Below, piece by piece: positions 9,028-16,865 of a stretch of DNA of 64,000 nt. Under the pieces are notes generated by a model that was not told where the DNA came from, did no database searches, and was given only the letters and a program-made list of their open reading frames with translations. The position numbers and the translations under genes were made by a program. The stretch is from contig CADEFT010000001.1 in assembly GCA_902826685.1 (NCBI GenBank), positions 440,945 to 504,944 of the forward strand, given 5' to 3'. Source of the DNA: an uncultured Acidobacteriota bacterium. GTDB lineage: Bacteria > Acidobacteriota > Terriglobia > Bryobacterales > Bryobacteraceae. Positions within the stretch are counted from its first letter, which is position 1. Every line of letters starts with the position of its first letter.

Positions 9028-9053
9028 GCGGCGGCTCCCGAAAAAGCCGCCGC
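9028..9053. terminator. perfect 9-bp hairpin, likely bidirectional terminator
   Basis: GCGGCGGCT at 9028-9036 pairs perfectly with AGCCGCCGC at 9045-9053 around the loop CCCGAAAA. It sits between the mini-ORF and the convergent sulfatase gene that ends at 9060. An A-run lies in the loop and TTCGTCT follows; there is no long T-run. Confidence 0.6.
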
Positions 9054-9059
9054 TTCGTC

Positions 9060-10544
9060 TTACGGGCGCGGCTCCAGATCGTAACGCAGTGCGCCGCCCT
9101 TCAGGCGCATGATGCGGCGAGGACCCGCTCCCGGTGGACGCGCGGGTGGCGCCTTGGGTACCTCGGCGTCCATCTTTTCAAACGCCGCTTTGAGTTGCTT
9201 GACGACGTCCGGGTGAGAATCGGAGACATCGCGCTGCTCACCCGGATCGGCCTCCATGTCGAAGAGCAGAAACTCGCGCGAAGCGGCGCCGCCACGCACG
9301 CCGGGATGTTCGGTGGCGGGGCGCGACTGTTCGGTCTGCGCGATGAGAGTCACGCCGTCGGGCGCGCGCGGATCGACCCAATCGGGCTTGGCGTCTTCAT
9401 CGGCGAGCAGGCCTTCGCGGCCGGGCGCGCGATAATGCAGCTTCCATTTGCCCGAACGGATGATCGCCAGTTGCGCGCCGGACATGGCGAACAGCGCCTC
9501 ATGCGGACTCTTAGCCGAGGGCGATTCAAGCAGCGGAAGAATATTGCGCCCATCGATGACGCGATCGGTTGGCGGCGCCGCTCCGGCGGCGGCCAGCGCG
9601 GTGGGGAAGATGTCGATGATGCCGGCGAGTTCCTTGTGGACCGCGCCGCGGGCGGTATGGCCGGGCCAGCGGGCGATCATCGGCACGCGGATGCCGCCAT
9701 CCCAGGTGCGGCCCTTCATGCCGCGCAAGCCCGCGGTGCCGCCTCCGTACCATGGACCGTTATCGGAGGTGAACAGCACGAGGGTGTTGTCGTCGAGACC
9801 GAGCGACTTCACGCGATCGAGCACGGTACCGACGGAATGATCGAGCTCCCTGATCACGTCGCTGTACAGATCGCCTGGCGTGTTGGGCGTGTAGAAATCC
9901 TCGGAAGCCGCCAGCGGTTTGTGCGGCATGGCGTGCGGCAGATAGAGGAAGAACGGATTGGCGCGATTTTCTTCGATAAAGCGAATCGCCTGCGCGGTGT
10001 ACTTGCTGGTTAGCTCGCTTTGCGCCACCGGATATTCGGCCACCCGTTCGTTCCGTACCAGTTGCACGGGCCGCATGTCGTTGGAATAGAGGATGCCGTA
10101 GTATTCGTCAAAACCGCGCCGTGTGGGCAGGAACTGGGGCATATGGCCGAGGTGCCACTTGCCGATACACATCGATTTGTAGCCAAGCGGCTTCAACGCC
10201 TGCGCGATGGTGATCTCGCTCGCCGGCAGGCCGATATCGTTGAGGCCCGCGTCGGGCGCGGGATTGCCCGTGATCGTGGTGCGGAACGGATAGCGCCCGG
10301 TGAGCAGGCTGCTGCGCGTGGGAGCGCAAAAGGGCATGGGTGTATAGAAGTCGCTGAAGCGCACCCCTTCGGCGGCCATGCGATCGAGGTTCGGCGTCTT
10401 GTGGCGCGTGTTGCCGTAGCAACTGAGATCGCCGTAGCCCAAGTCATCGGCGAGGATGACGATGATGTTGGGACGCCGGCGGGGCGGCTGAGCGGAAAGC
10501 AGGGCTCCGGCCGACGCCGCTGCGAACTGCCTGCGGTTCATCAT
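9060..10544 (-). CDS. sulfatase (arylsulfatase type), secreted
   Basis: This 494-residue protein has an N-terminal RRQFAAASAGALLSAQ stretch that looks like a Tat or Sec signal. The sulfatase fold signatures follow: NIIVILADDLGYGDLSCYGN with Asp33 and Asp34 as calcium ligands, and CAPTRSSLLTGRY, in which Cys73 would be converted to formylglycine (the C-x-P-x-R motif is intact). Further family blocks are 'GKWHLGHMPQFLPTRRGFDEYYG' (about 110-135) and 'VLFTSDNGPWYGGG' (about 255). It should hydrolyse sulfate esters in the periplasm; the substrate is unknown. It needs a formylglycine-generating enzyme, which is not in the window. It lies 21 bases downstream of the PilB-like gene on the same strand, so readthrough is possible. 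Confidence 0.92.
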   Translation of the reverse strand: MMNRRQFAAASAGALLSAQPPRRRPNIIVILADDLGYGDLSCYGNTRHKTPNLDRMAAEGVRFSDFYTPMPFCAPTRSSLLTGRYPFRTTITGNPAPDAGLNDIGLPASEITIAQALKPLGYKSMCIGKWHLGHMPQFLPTRRGFDEYYGILYSNDMRPVQLVRNERVAEYPVAQSELTSKYTAQAIRFIEENRANPFFLYLPHAMPHKPLAASEDFYTPNTPGDLYSDVIRELDHSVGTVLDRVKSLGLDDNTLVLFTSDNGPWYGGGTAGLRGMKGRTWDGGIRVPMIARWPGHTARGAVHKELAGIIDIFPTALAAAGAAPPTDRVIDGRNILPLLESPSAKSPHEALFAMSGAQLAIIRSGKWKLHYRAPGREGLLADEDAKPDWVDPRAPDGVTLIAQTEQSRPATEHPGVRGGAASREFLLFDMEADPGEQRDVSDSHPDVVKQLKAAFEKMDAEVPKAPPARPPGAGPRRIMRLKGGALRYDLEPRP

Positions 10545-10565
10545 GGAAGCGATTGTACAGGGTCT

Positions 10566-12185
10566 TCAGCTTTCGATGAAGGTGACCTTGTTGACTTCTT
10601 TGATGGTGGTGAGGCCTTCACGGACTTTTTCCAGCGCCGATTCGCGCAGGAAGCTCATGCCTTCCTCGCGCGCGACGCGCTTGACCTCCGACGCGGGCCG
10701 CTTCTCAAGGATCATCTCGCGGATCTTTTCGCTGAGATCGAGTAGTTCGTGGATCGCCGTCCGGCCCCGGTAGCCGGCGCCGCCGCATTCAAAACAGCCC
10801 ACGCCTTCATAGAACGTGACACCGCGCCATTCCTCCGGCCGCAAGCCGCAATCGACCAGGTATTCATCGTCGTAGTGCACCGGCTTCTTGCAGTGCTCGC
10901 AGATGAGGCGGACCAGGCGCTGCGCCAGGATGCAGTTCAGTGCAGCCACGAAGTTGTAGGGTTCGACGCCCATGTTCAGGAAACGGCCCAGCACGTCGAT
11001 GACGTTGTTGGCGTGGACGGTGGTGAACACCAGGTGGCCGGTGAGCGCGGCGTTGATGGCGATCTGGGCGGTTTCCTGGTCGCGGATCTCGCCCACCATG
11101 ACTTTATCGGGGTCATGGCGCAGGATGGAACGCAGGCCGCGGGCGAACGTCAGTCCCTTTTTCTCGTTGACGGGAATCTGCGTGATGCCCTTGATCTGAT
11201 ACTCGACGGGATCTTCGATGGTGATGATCTTGTCCTCGTCGTTCTTGATCTCCATGATGCCGGCGTACAGCGTGGTGGTTTTGCCGGAGCCGGTGGGCCC
11301 GGTGACCAGCACCATGCCGTAGGGTTCCTTGATGGCGCGCCGGAAGCGGGTGATGTTGTTTTCCGAAAAGCCGACCACGTCCAGGCTCAGCTTGGCGAAC
11401 TTTTCGCTCATCGACTCTTTGTCGAGTACGCGGAGCACGGCGTCCTCCCCATGGATGGTGGGCATGATGGAGACGCGGAAGTCGATCAGGCGCGATTTGT
11501 AGCGCACGCGGAAACGGCCGTCCTGCGGCACGCGCCGCTCGGCGATATCGAGCTCGCTCATCACCTTGATGCGGCTGATGATGGTGGAATGCCAGTCCTT
11601 GGCGATGGGCGGCATGGCGTACTGCAGCACGCCGTCGATGCGGTACTTGATGGCCACTTCGCTGTCGCGCGTCTCGATGTGAATATCGGAGGCGCGCCGT
11701 TCCAGAGCATTGAAGATGGTAGTGTCGACCAGCTTGATGACCGGTGCGATGTCGGAATCCTCGCTGGTCATGCGGTCGATGGATAAGGTTTCGTCCTGGT
11801 TGTCTTCGTCGCCCACCACGTCGAGCGCGAAACCTTCGGTCACCTCTTCGAGCACGCGCTGGGACTGCTCGGTTTTCTTCAGCAAGTCTGAAATCTGGGA
11901 GAGCGTGGCGACCTTGACGTGAAGCTTTTTGGCGAGCAGGATCGACAATTCATCGATCAGGTTGAGGTTGCGCGGGTCGGCCAGGGCGATTTCGAGCGTT
12001 CCGTTTTCGGCCTTCAGCGGGACGAAATTGTATCGGAACATGAGCTCGACGGGGATCGACCGGAACAGGTCGTGGTCGATGCGGCCTTCTTTAAGGTCAA
12101 CGAATTCAGAGCGATAGCGCGCGGCGACGGCTCTGGCGTTATTGATTTCCTGGACCGGGTCGTGAAGGCGGGTGGGTGTGGCCAT
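10566..12185 (-). CDS. PilB/GspE-type assembly ATPase
   Basis: This 539-residue protein has an N-terminal MshEN-like domain (about residues 25-120), then the secretion ATPase core. Visible motifs are the Walker A GPTGSGKTTTLYAG, the Asp box IITIEDPVEYQ, the Walker B region VMVGEIRDQETAQIA and the His box TGHLVFTTVHAN. Near the C-terminus four cysteines in two pairs (CEHC and CFEC) form the zinc site usual for PilB and GspE. It should power type IV pilus extension or type II secretion from the cytoplasmic face. No pilin, platform or secretin gene is adjacent; a PilT homologue is found about 10 kb away at 21765, which favours the pilus role. The gene symbol is withheld because PilB and GspE cannot be separated here. 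Confidence 0.9.
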   Translation of the reverse strand: MATPTRLHDPVQEINNARAVAARYRSEFVDLKEGRIDHDLFRSIPVELMFRYNFVPLKAENGTLEIALADPRNLNLIDELSILLAKKLHVKVATLSQISDLLKKTEQSQRVLEEVTEGFALDVVGDEDNQDETLSIDRMTSEDSDIAPVIKLVDTTIFNALERRASDIHIETRDSEVAIKYRIDGVLQYAMPPIAKDWHSTIISRIKVMSELDIAERRVPQDGRFRVRYKSRLIDFRVSIMPTIHGEDAVLRVLDKESMSEKFAKLSLDVVGFSENNITRFRRAIKEPYGMVLVTGPTGSGKTTTLYAGIMEIKNDEDKIITIEDPVEYQIKGITQIPVNEKKGLTFARGLRSILRHDPDKVMVGEIRDQETAQIAINAALTGHLVFTTVHANNVIDVLGRFLNMGVEPYNFVAALNCILAQRLVRLICEHCKKPVHYDDEYLVDCGLRPEEWRGVTFYEGVGCFECGGAGYRGRTAIHELLDLSEKIREMILEKRPASEVKRVAREEGMSFLRESALEKVREGLTTIKEVNKVTFIES

Positions 12186-12241
12186 ATTTTCCCACTAGGG
12201 TATGACGCCGAAGGCGGGCAGAGCGTGCAGAAGCATTCAAG

Positions 12242-12272
12242 TTGACTATAGTCATTTAAATGGACTATAGTT
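12242..12272 (+). promoter_or_regulatory. promoter with two overlapping palindromic operators for phd-vapC
   Basis: TTGACT (12242-12247) and TATAGT (12266-12271) form a sigma70-type promoter with an 18-base spacer. Transcription would start at about 12278, the first base of the antitoxin ATG, so the mRNA would be leaderless. The promoter itself is built from two copies of one palindrome: TGACTATAGTCA at 12243-12254 and GACTATAGTT at 12263-12272, with centres 19 bases apart. Antitoxins of the Phd type bind such short palindromes to repress their own operon. Confidence 0.7.
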
Positions 12273-12277
12273 GGGTT

Positions 12278-12514
12278 ATGGATCAAGTCAATATCTCCGA
12301 ATTCAAAGCCACCTGCCTGCGGTTGCTTGAGCAAGTACGGCAAACGGGGCAGCCTTTGGAGATTCTGAAGAATGGAGAGCCACTGGCGATTGTGCATGCC
12401 GCGCCTCCGCGGCCGCGAAAAGAGGCCTATGGGGCGATGCGAAACACCCTTCGAGGTGAAGTAGGGGATTTGATCAGCCCTCTCGATGAGAGCGATTGGG
12501 AAGTGCTGCGATGA
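12278..12514 (+). CDS. type II antitoxin, Phd/YefM family
   Basis: This 78-residue protein has the Phd/YefM pattern: VNISEFKATCLRLLEQVRQTGQPLEI followed by LKNGEPLAIVHAAPP, the N-terminal dimer and DNA-binding half, and then a charged C-terminus (LDESDWEVLR) that would embrace the toxin. The ATG at 12278 is preferred over an in-frame ATG at 12260 because the latter lies inside the operator and family homology begins at Asn-Ile-Ser. No Shine-Dalgarno precedes it, which fits a leaderless start. It overlaps the toxin gene by ATGA. It should neutralise the PIN toxin and repress the operon. Confidence 0.85.
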   Translation: MDQVNISEFKATCLRLLEQVRQTGQPLEILKNGEPLAIVHAAPPRPRKEAYGAMRNTLRGEVGDLISPLDESDWEVLR

Positions 12515-12900
12515 ATCGGCTCTTGTTGGATACGCACGTCTGGCTCCGCTACCTGTTAGGTGACCGGAAACTCGCAGCCCGGCATAAAGTGCTGATCGAG
12601 TCCGATGCCGTAGAAGTGTGGCTAAGCCCTATCAGCATTTGGGAGGCTCAAATGCTGATTGAAAACGGACGGATTCAAGTTGGCCTGCCGGTGCAGGAAT
12701 GGGTTAATCGGGCGTTGCAAACGATGCAAGTGCGGGAGGCGCCTCTCACCTTTCGAATCGCTCAGCGGTTCCGGCGCCTGAATTTGAAACACCGGGATCC
12801 GGCCGACCGCTTTCTAGCCGCAACCGCCGCGGAAATGGATCTTACTCTTCTTACAGACGATGAGCGGTTGTTGAAGTGCCGCGACTTCGCCACGGCTTAA
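12511..12900 (+). CDS. type II toxin, PIN domain ribonuclease (VapC-like)
   Basis: This 129-residue protein is a PIN domain with all acidic positions in place: Asp7 in LLDTHVWLRYLLGD, Glu45 in ISIWEAQMLIENGRI, Asp96 and Asp99 in DPADRFLAATA, and Asp116/Asp117 in LLTDDERLL. The 'DTHVWLRYL' start marks the PIN group commonly paired with Phd-type antitoxins. The product should cleave RNA when released from its antitoxin. Its ATG overlaps the antitoxin stop by 4 bases. It ends exactly where the convergent receptor gene ends (12900/12901), with no space for a separate terminator. Confidence 0.88.
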   Translation: MNRLLLDTHVWLRYLLGDRKLAARHKVLIESDAVEVWLSPISIWEAQMLIENGRIQVGLPVQEWVNRALQTMQVREAPLTFRIAQRFRRLNLKHRDPADRFLAATAAEMDLTLLTDDERLLKCRDFATA

Positions 12901-15900
12901 TCAGAAGATATACTTCAAGCCCAACTGAATATTGCGGGGCGAGTTCGCCTGTCCGGTGATTCTTCCGAAAGCGGCCGGCGCGTTCAAATTCGTCTGCAAG
13001 CCGCCGAATACCACGCGGTTGAGGACGTTGAAGAACTCGGCGCGGAATTGCAGCCGGTGTGCTTCGTAGAGACGGAAATCCTTGAGGATGCTGAAATCCT
13101 CGTTGTAGAGCGAGAAGGTGCGGACGTTGGGCAGAACGGGCGGCGCGTTGCCGAAGGTGAACGCGGCGGGTTGGGAGAAGGCGTTGACGTCCAGATAGCG
13201 GTCGCGCGCCGGGTCGAACTCGGCGCGGGAAACGCCGGTGCGGGCCGGCGTTCCGGCGACGACGTTCGGCCGGTTGCCGCCGTTTGAAAGCGGAATGACG
13301 CCGCCGCCGCCCACGCCGACCGGCGTGCCGGAGACATAGCGCTGAATCGCGTTGACCTGCCAGCCGCCCACCAGGGCGTCGCCGAGGCGTCCAACTCCCG
13401 ATAGCATCTTGCGGCCTTTGCCAAACGGCAGTTCATAGCCCCACGACAGCACCAGGTTGTGTGGCGTATCGAAACCCGCCAGGCGCTTTTCAATGGCGCG
13501 ATTGTTGGTGTCGAGCGGTCTCGATCCGGCGGCATCGTCGCCGAGACCGGTGTAGCCGCCGCCGCTCACCAGGCTCTTCGATAGCGTGTAGGCGGCGAGG
13601 AAATTGAAGCCCGCCGAATAGCGTTTCTGGAGCCGGATCTGCAGGGCGTTGTAGGTGCTCCAGCCGATGGGCTGGTAGAGATTCCGGATGTCGGTGTATT
13701 GCGGATAGGGCCGAAGCGCCTGCGACACCGAGCCGGTGAAGTTCGCGTAGGGACGGGCGACGCCGGCGGTCTGCGCGGCGGCGGAATTGATATCGGCGTT
13801 GAGCGTGTTGCCCAGGCTCAGGTGCCGCACGTCGACCTGGTTCAGATTCTCGAGGCCGGAAGGCAGGGCGGATCCTTTCTGGCCGACGTAGCCCATGTCG
13901 AGCAGGAACTGGCCCGGCAGTTCGCGCTGGAGGTTGAACGTCCAACTGCTCATGTAGCCGGGCTTTCCCGCGCCGGGGTTCATGAATTCGATGACGCCGT
14001 TGTTGACCAGCGAAGGGTCGGGGTTGGGCAGGGTGCCGGTGAAGGCGGGGACGCCCGAATCGAGCAGCAGGGCGGGCACGCGTCCCGACGTGGTTTGCGC
14101 GAAGATCTGGGGAAAGGAGAAGCCGCTCGAGAACAGGCCGGCCTGGCGGCCGACGCTGGTGGCGTTGGTGGGTGAATAGAAGATGCCGAAGCCGGTCCGA
14201 ATCACGGTCTTCTCATTGAGTGAGTAAGCGATGCCCAGGCGCGGAGAGAAGGCACGCGTGTAAGTGGGCGTGAGTAAGCCGCCCGGCGCGAGAAACTCGA
14301 GGGCTCCCAGGCGGCCGCCGGCGCCGGGGTTGGGCAGCGACAGGTTCAGCCGGGACTGGCGGCTATCGGCCTCGCGCACGACGGTGGGAATCTCATGCCG
14401 CAGGCCGAGCGTGAGAGTGAACTTGCGGTTGAGCTTGATCACATCCTCCACATACCAGGCGTAGTACTGGTTGCGCATGCGGCGCAGCGGGGCCGGAATC
14501 AGCCGGGTGGCGGAGAACACCTGCCCCAGCAACAGGCTGGCCCAGCCGTTGCCCTGCTGGGCGGCGGCGGCCGAGGTCAGGTTCGCGGTGGAAAGCGGAC
14601 TGAAGGTGAAGGCTCCACTCAGGCCTCCATTGACGGTGCCGGCGAAGTTGTCGTAGTGGAAGAACCGGAAATCGACGCCACCTTTGACCTGGTGCCGGCC
14701 CTTGATCCAGGTAACGTTGTCGATGATGGCGAAGTTGCGGTTCTGCGACGGATCGTTCGGCTGCTGATCGGAATTGCCGAGCGCCAGGTTGCCGTAAGTA
14801 TTGGTGACCGTGAACAGCGGAAAGCCGGTGGAATCGAGCGGAATGCCCGGCACCTTGTAAATCTCATTGCCTTTGCGCACGTCGCGCTGGCGGATGGGAT
14901 TGCTGGCCGTGTAGCCGAAGCCGAAGTGATGCAGCAGGTTGGGGCGGATGGTGTAATCGTAGTTGGCGCGCAGGCCGAGACCGTTCACCGGATTGAAGCC
15001 CCAGAATCCGATGGGTGTAGTGGTGCCGAGAGGCGAGTAACTTGGCGTGTAAGTAGAAGCCCGCCAAAGGGAGGCGCTCACGCGTTGATTGGCATTGAAG
15101 ATGTGATCGCCCTTGACCGACCATGAGTAATCCTTGATGGGGTTGGCGGTGCGATTCAAGAAGTTATTGAAGTAACCGGGGAAGTCGGGCTGCGGCACCA
15201 GCGGCATGACGTTGCGCGCCACGCTCGAAAGGCGGCTGGCGGGGATGAGGTTGCCGGCAAAAGCCGTGCGCGTGCCGTCGGCGGTGGTGGTGGCGGGATC
15301 GAAGACGGGAATCAGGTTGCCGGATCCATCGCGATGGCCGGAGAAATCGCCCTGCTTGAAATCGGTGGAAGGCAGGCTGACCAGGGTTCCATTGAGCGCG
15401 GGCTGGTTGCGCAGGCCGGTGTAATTGAAGTTGAAGAAGGTGCGGTCTTTGCCGTTGTAGAGTTTGGGGATGGAAACCGGGCCGCCGAACGATCCGCCCC
15501 ATTCGTTGAAGCGCACGCGGGGGCGTGCGGCGGCAAAGAAAGGCCGCGCGTCGAGCTTGTCGTTGCGGAAAAATTCGAACAGTCCGCCGTGGAAGCGATT
15601 GCTGCCGGAGCGCATGGTGAAATTGATGACGCCGAAGCCGCGGCCATACTCGGCGGGGAAAAGCGAATTCTGCACCTTGAACTCTTCCACCGACTCATAG
15701 GGCGGCGAGGTCTGGGCCAGGAAGCCGGGCGTTACGGCGAGTTGGCCCGAGATGCCGTCGTACAGCACATCCTGGCTGAAGTCGGGGCTGCCGTTGATGT
15801 TCTTGGACCAGGGAATGCCGCTGACACCCGGGGTGAGGAAGATAAAATTTTCCGGCTGGCGCCGGCCGCTGGCGGCGGTGGTGGCGCCGGAACCGCCCAC

Positions 15901-16332
15901 TTGGATGGGCAGGTCGAGGATCGTGCGCCGTTCGAGCACGGTGCTGATTTCGGGGGTGGTGGTCTGCAGCGCGACGCCGGCGCCCGATACGGTGACCGAT
16001 TCGCTGACCGCGCCGACGGCCAGTTGCACATCGTGGGTGCTGACGGTGGCGGTGAGCACCGGAAGATTCTCGAGCAGGTACTTCTTGAAACCCTGTTTCT
16101 CCGCTTCGAGCTTATAGGAGCCCGGCGGCAGGCCGCGGAAGGCGAAGGCTCCGGCGGCGTCGGCGGTGACGGCGAAGGTGGTGTTGGTGAGCAGGCTGGT
16201 GAGCGTTAGCTTGGCTTCGGGCACCGCGGCGTTGGAGGTATCGGTCACCACTCCGGTGAGACCGCCCAGGTTGCCCTGGGCGAAGGCGGCGGCGTGAAGC
16301 GAAAGGATGAGGCAGGCGAGACGTATCTTCAT
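12901..16332 (-). CDS. Oar-like TonB-dependent receptor (1143 aa)
   Basis: A signal peptide (MKIRLACLILSLHAAAFA) is followed by a carboxypeptidase-regulatory-like beta-sandwich at about 20-105 (LGGLTGVVTDTSNAAVPEAK), a plug domain at about 115-240 with the 'DVLYDGISGQL' and 'VEEFKVQNSLFPAEYGRG' blocks, and a long barrel ending NIQLGLKYIF. The size and the plug motifs match the Oar-like receptors that are greatly expanded in acidobacteria. It is an outer-membrane, TonB-energised importer; the substrate is unknown. Neighbours are two toxin-antitoxin modules and, beyond, a tannase-family esterase on the same strand that could supply its substrate. Only 21 bases separate its start from the divergent yefM-like gene, so any shared promoter must lie in coding sequence. 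Confidence 0.93.
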   Translation of the reverse strand: MKIRLACLILSLHAAAFAQGNLGGLTGVVTDTSNAAVPEAKLTLTSLLTNTTFAVTADAAGAFAFRGLPPGSYKLEAEKQGFKKYLLENLPVLTATVSTHDVQLAVGAVSESVTVSGAGVALQTTTPEISTVLERRTILDLPIQVGGSGATTAASGRRQPENFIFLTPGVSGIPWSKNINGSPDFSQDVLYDGISGQLAVTPGFLAQTSPPYESVEEFKVQNSLFPAEYGRGFGVINFTMRSGSNRFHGGLFEFFRNDKLDARPFFAAARPRVRFNEWGGSFGGPVSIPKLYNGKDRTFFNFNYTGLRNQPALNGTLVSLPSTDFKQGDFSGHRDGSGNLIPVFDPATTTADGTRTAFAGNLIPASRLSSVARNVMPLVPQPDFPGYFNNFLNRTANPIKDYSWSVKGDHIFNANQRVSASLWRASTYTPSYSPLGTTTPIGFWGFNPVNGLGLRANYDYTIRPNLLHHFGFGYTASNPIRQRDVRKGNEIYKVPGIPLDSTGFPLFTVTNTYGNLALGNSDQQPNDPSQNRNFAIIDNVTWIKGRHQVKGGVDFRFFHYDNFAGTVNGGLSGAFTFSPLSTANLTSAAAAQQGNGWASLLLGQVFSATRLIPAPLRRMRNQYYAWYVEDVIKLNRKFTLTLGLRHEIPTVVREADSRQSRLNLSLPNPGAGGRLGALEFLAPGGLLTPTYTRAFSPRLGIAYSLNEKTVIRTGFGIFYSPTNATSVGRQAGLFSSGFSFPQIFAQTTSGRVPALLLDSGVPAFTGTLPNPDPSLVNNGVIEFMNPGAGKPGYMSSWTFNLQRELPGQFLLDMGYVGQKGSALPSGLENLNQVDVRHLSLGNTLNADINSAAAQTAGVARPYANFTGSVSQALRPYPQYTDIRNLYQPIGWSTYNALQIRLQKRYSAGFNFLAAYTLSKSLVSGGGYTGLGDDAAGSRPLDTNNRAIEKRLAGFDTPHNLVLSWGYELPFGKGRKMLSGVGRLGDALVGGWQVNAIQRYVSGTPVGVGGGGVIPLSNGGNRPNVVAGTPARTGVSRAEFDPARDRYLDVNAFSQPAAFTFGNAPPVLPNVRTFSLYNEDFSILKDFRLYEAHRLQFRAEFFNVLNRVVFGGLQTNLNAPAAFGRITGQANSPRNIQLGLKYIF

Positions 16333-16353
16333 GGTTGGCGTCCAGTGCGCAAT

Positions 16354-16611
16354 GTGGACACGATATCAGAGTTGCAACCACTCGGGCGCTACAATGAAGT
16401 TGTGTCCGACGCCGAGATTCGATTAGTGACCGACGAAGCCGGCCAGCCAACGGCCGTCATTGTGCCTATCGCGCTATGGAAAGAAATCGCTTCGGAGCGC
16501 GAAACTGCATACTTGCTGAATTCGGCGGCCATGCGAGAGCGGCTGCTGACTGCGCTGGACCGAGGGAACGGAGTACCGCTGGAAGACGCTGTAGCAAAGT
16601 TGGGGTTGTGA
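16354..16611 (+). CDS. yefM: YefM-type antitoxin
   Basis: This protein of about 85 residues begins at a GTG at 16354, which gives the usual YefM length (83 in Escherichia coli) and restores the N-terminal 'TISELQPLGRYNEVVSDAE' half. The middle part, RLVTDEAGQPTAVIVPIALW, matches the Phd/YefM core, and the ERETAYLLNSAAMRERLL stretch corresponds to the YoeB-binding segment of YefM. TTG at 16372 and GTG at 16402 are alternative starts; the latter has a TACAAT hexamer seven bases upstream, so a shorter leaderless product is possible. It overlaps the toxin gene by GTGA. No clear ribosome-binding site was seen. Confidence 0.75.
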   Translation: MDTISELQPLGRYNEVVSDAEIRLVTDEAGQPTAVIVPIALWKEIASERETAYLLNSAAMRERLLTALDRGNGVPLEDAVAKLGL

Positions 16612-16865
16612 GAAGCGTCGAATTCGACCCCGGCGCGTACGACGACCTGGCATGGTGGGCAGATCAGGACCGGGCTCAAGCGATTCGCATCATTCGACTG
16701 GTACGAGACGCACAACGCGATCCGTTCGCCGGCATCGGAAAGCCAGAACCTCTGCGGCACGAATTGGCTGGCTGTTGGTCCCGGCGCATCGACCAGAAAC
16801 ATCGACTGGTTTATCAGGTGTTACCGGACAAGATTCGGGTTCTTGCCTGTCGCTATCACTACTGA
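16608..16865 (+). CDS. yoeB: YoeB-type mRNA interferase toxin
   Basis: This 85-residue protein starts at a GTG overlapping the antitoxin stop (GTGA). It matches YoeB over its full length, with DPFAGIGKPEPLRHELAG, WSRRIDQKHRLVYQV and the C-terminal CRYHY. The catalytic residues correspond to Glu47, Arg66, His84 and Tyr85, so the toxin looks active. YoeB cuts mRNA at the ribosomal A site. The gene ends inside the convergent esterase gene (7-base overlap). The pair forms a standard yefM-yoeB module inserted between a receptor gene and an esterase gene. Confidence 0.93.
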   Translation: MRSVEFDPGAYDDLAWWADQDRAQAIRIIRLVRDAQRDPFAGIGKPEPLRHELAGCWSRRIDQKHRLVYQVLPDKIRVLACRYHY

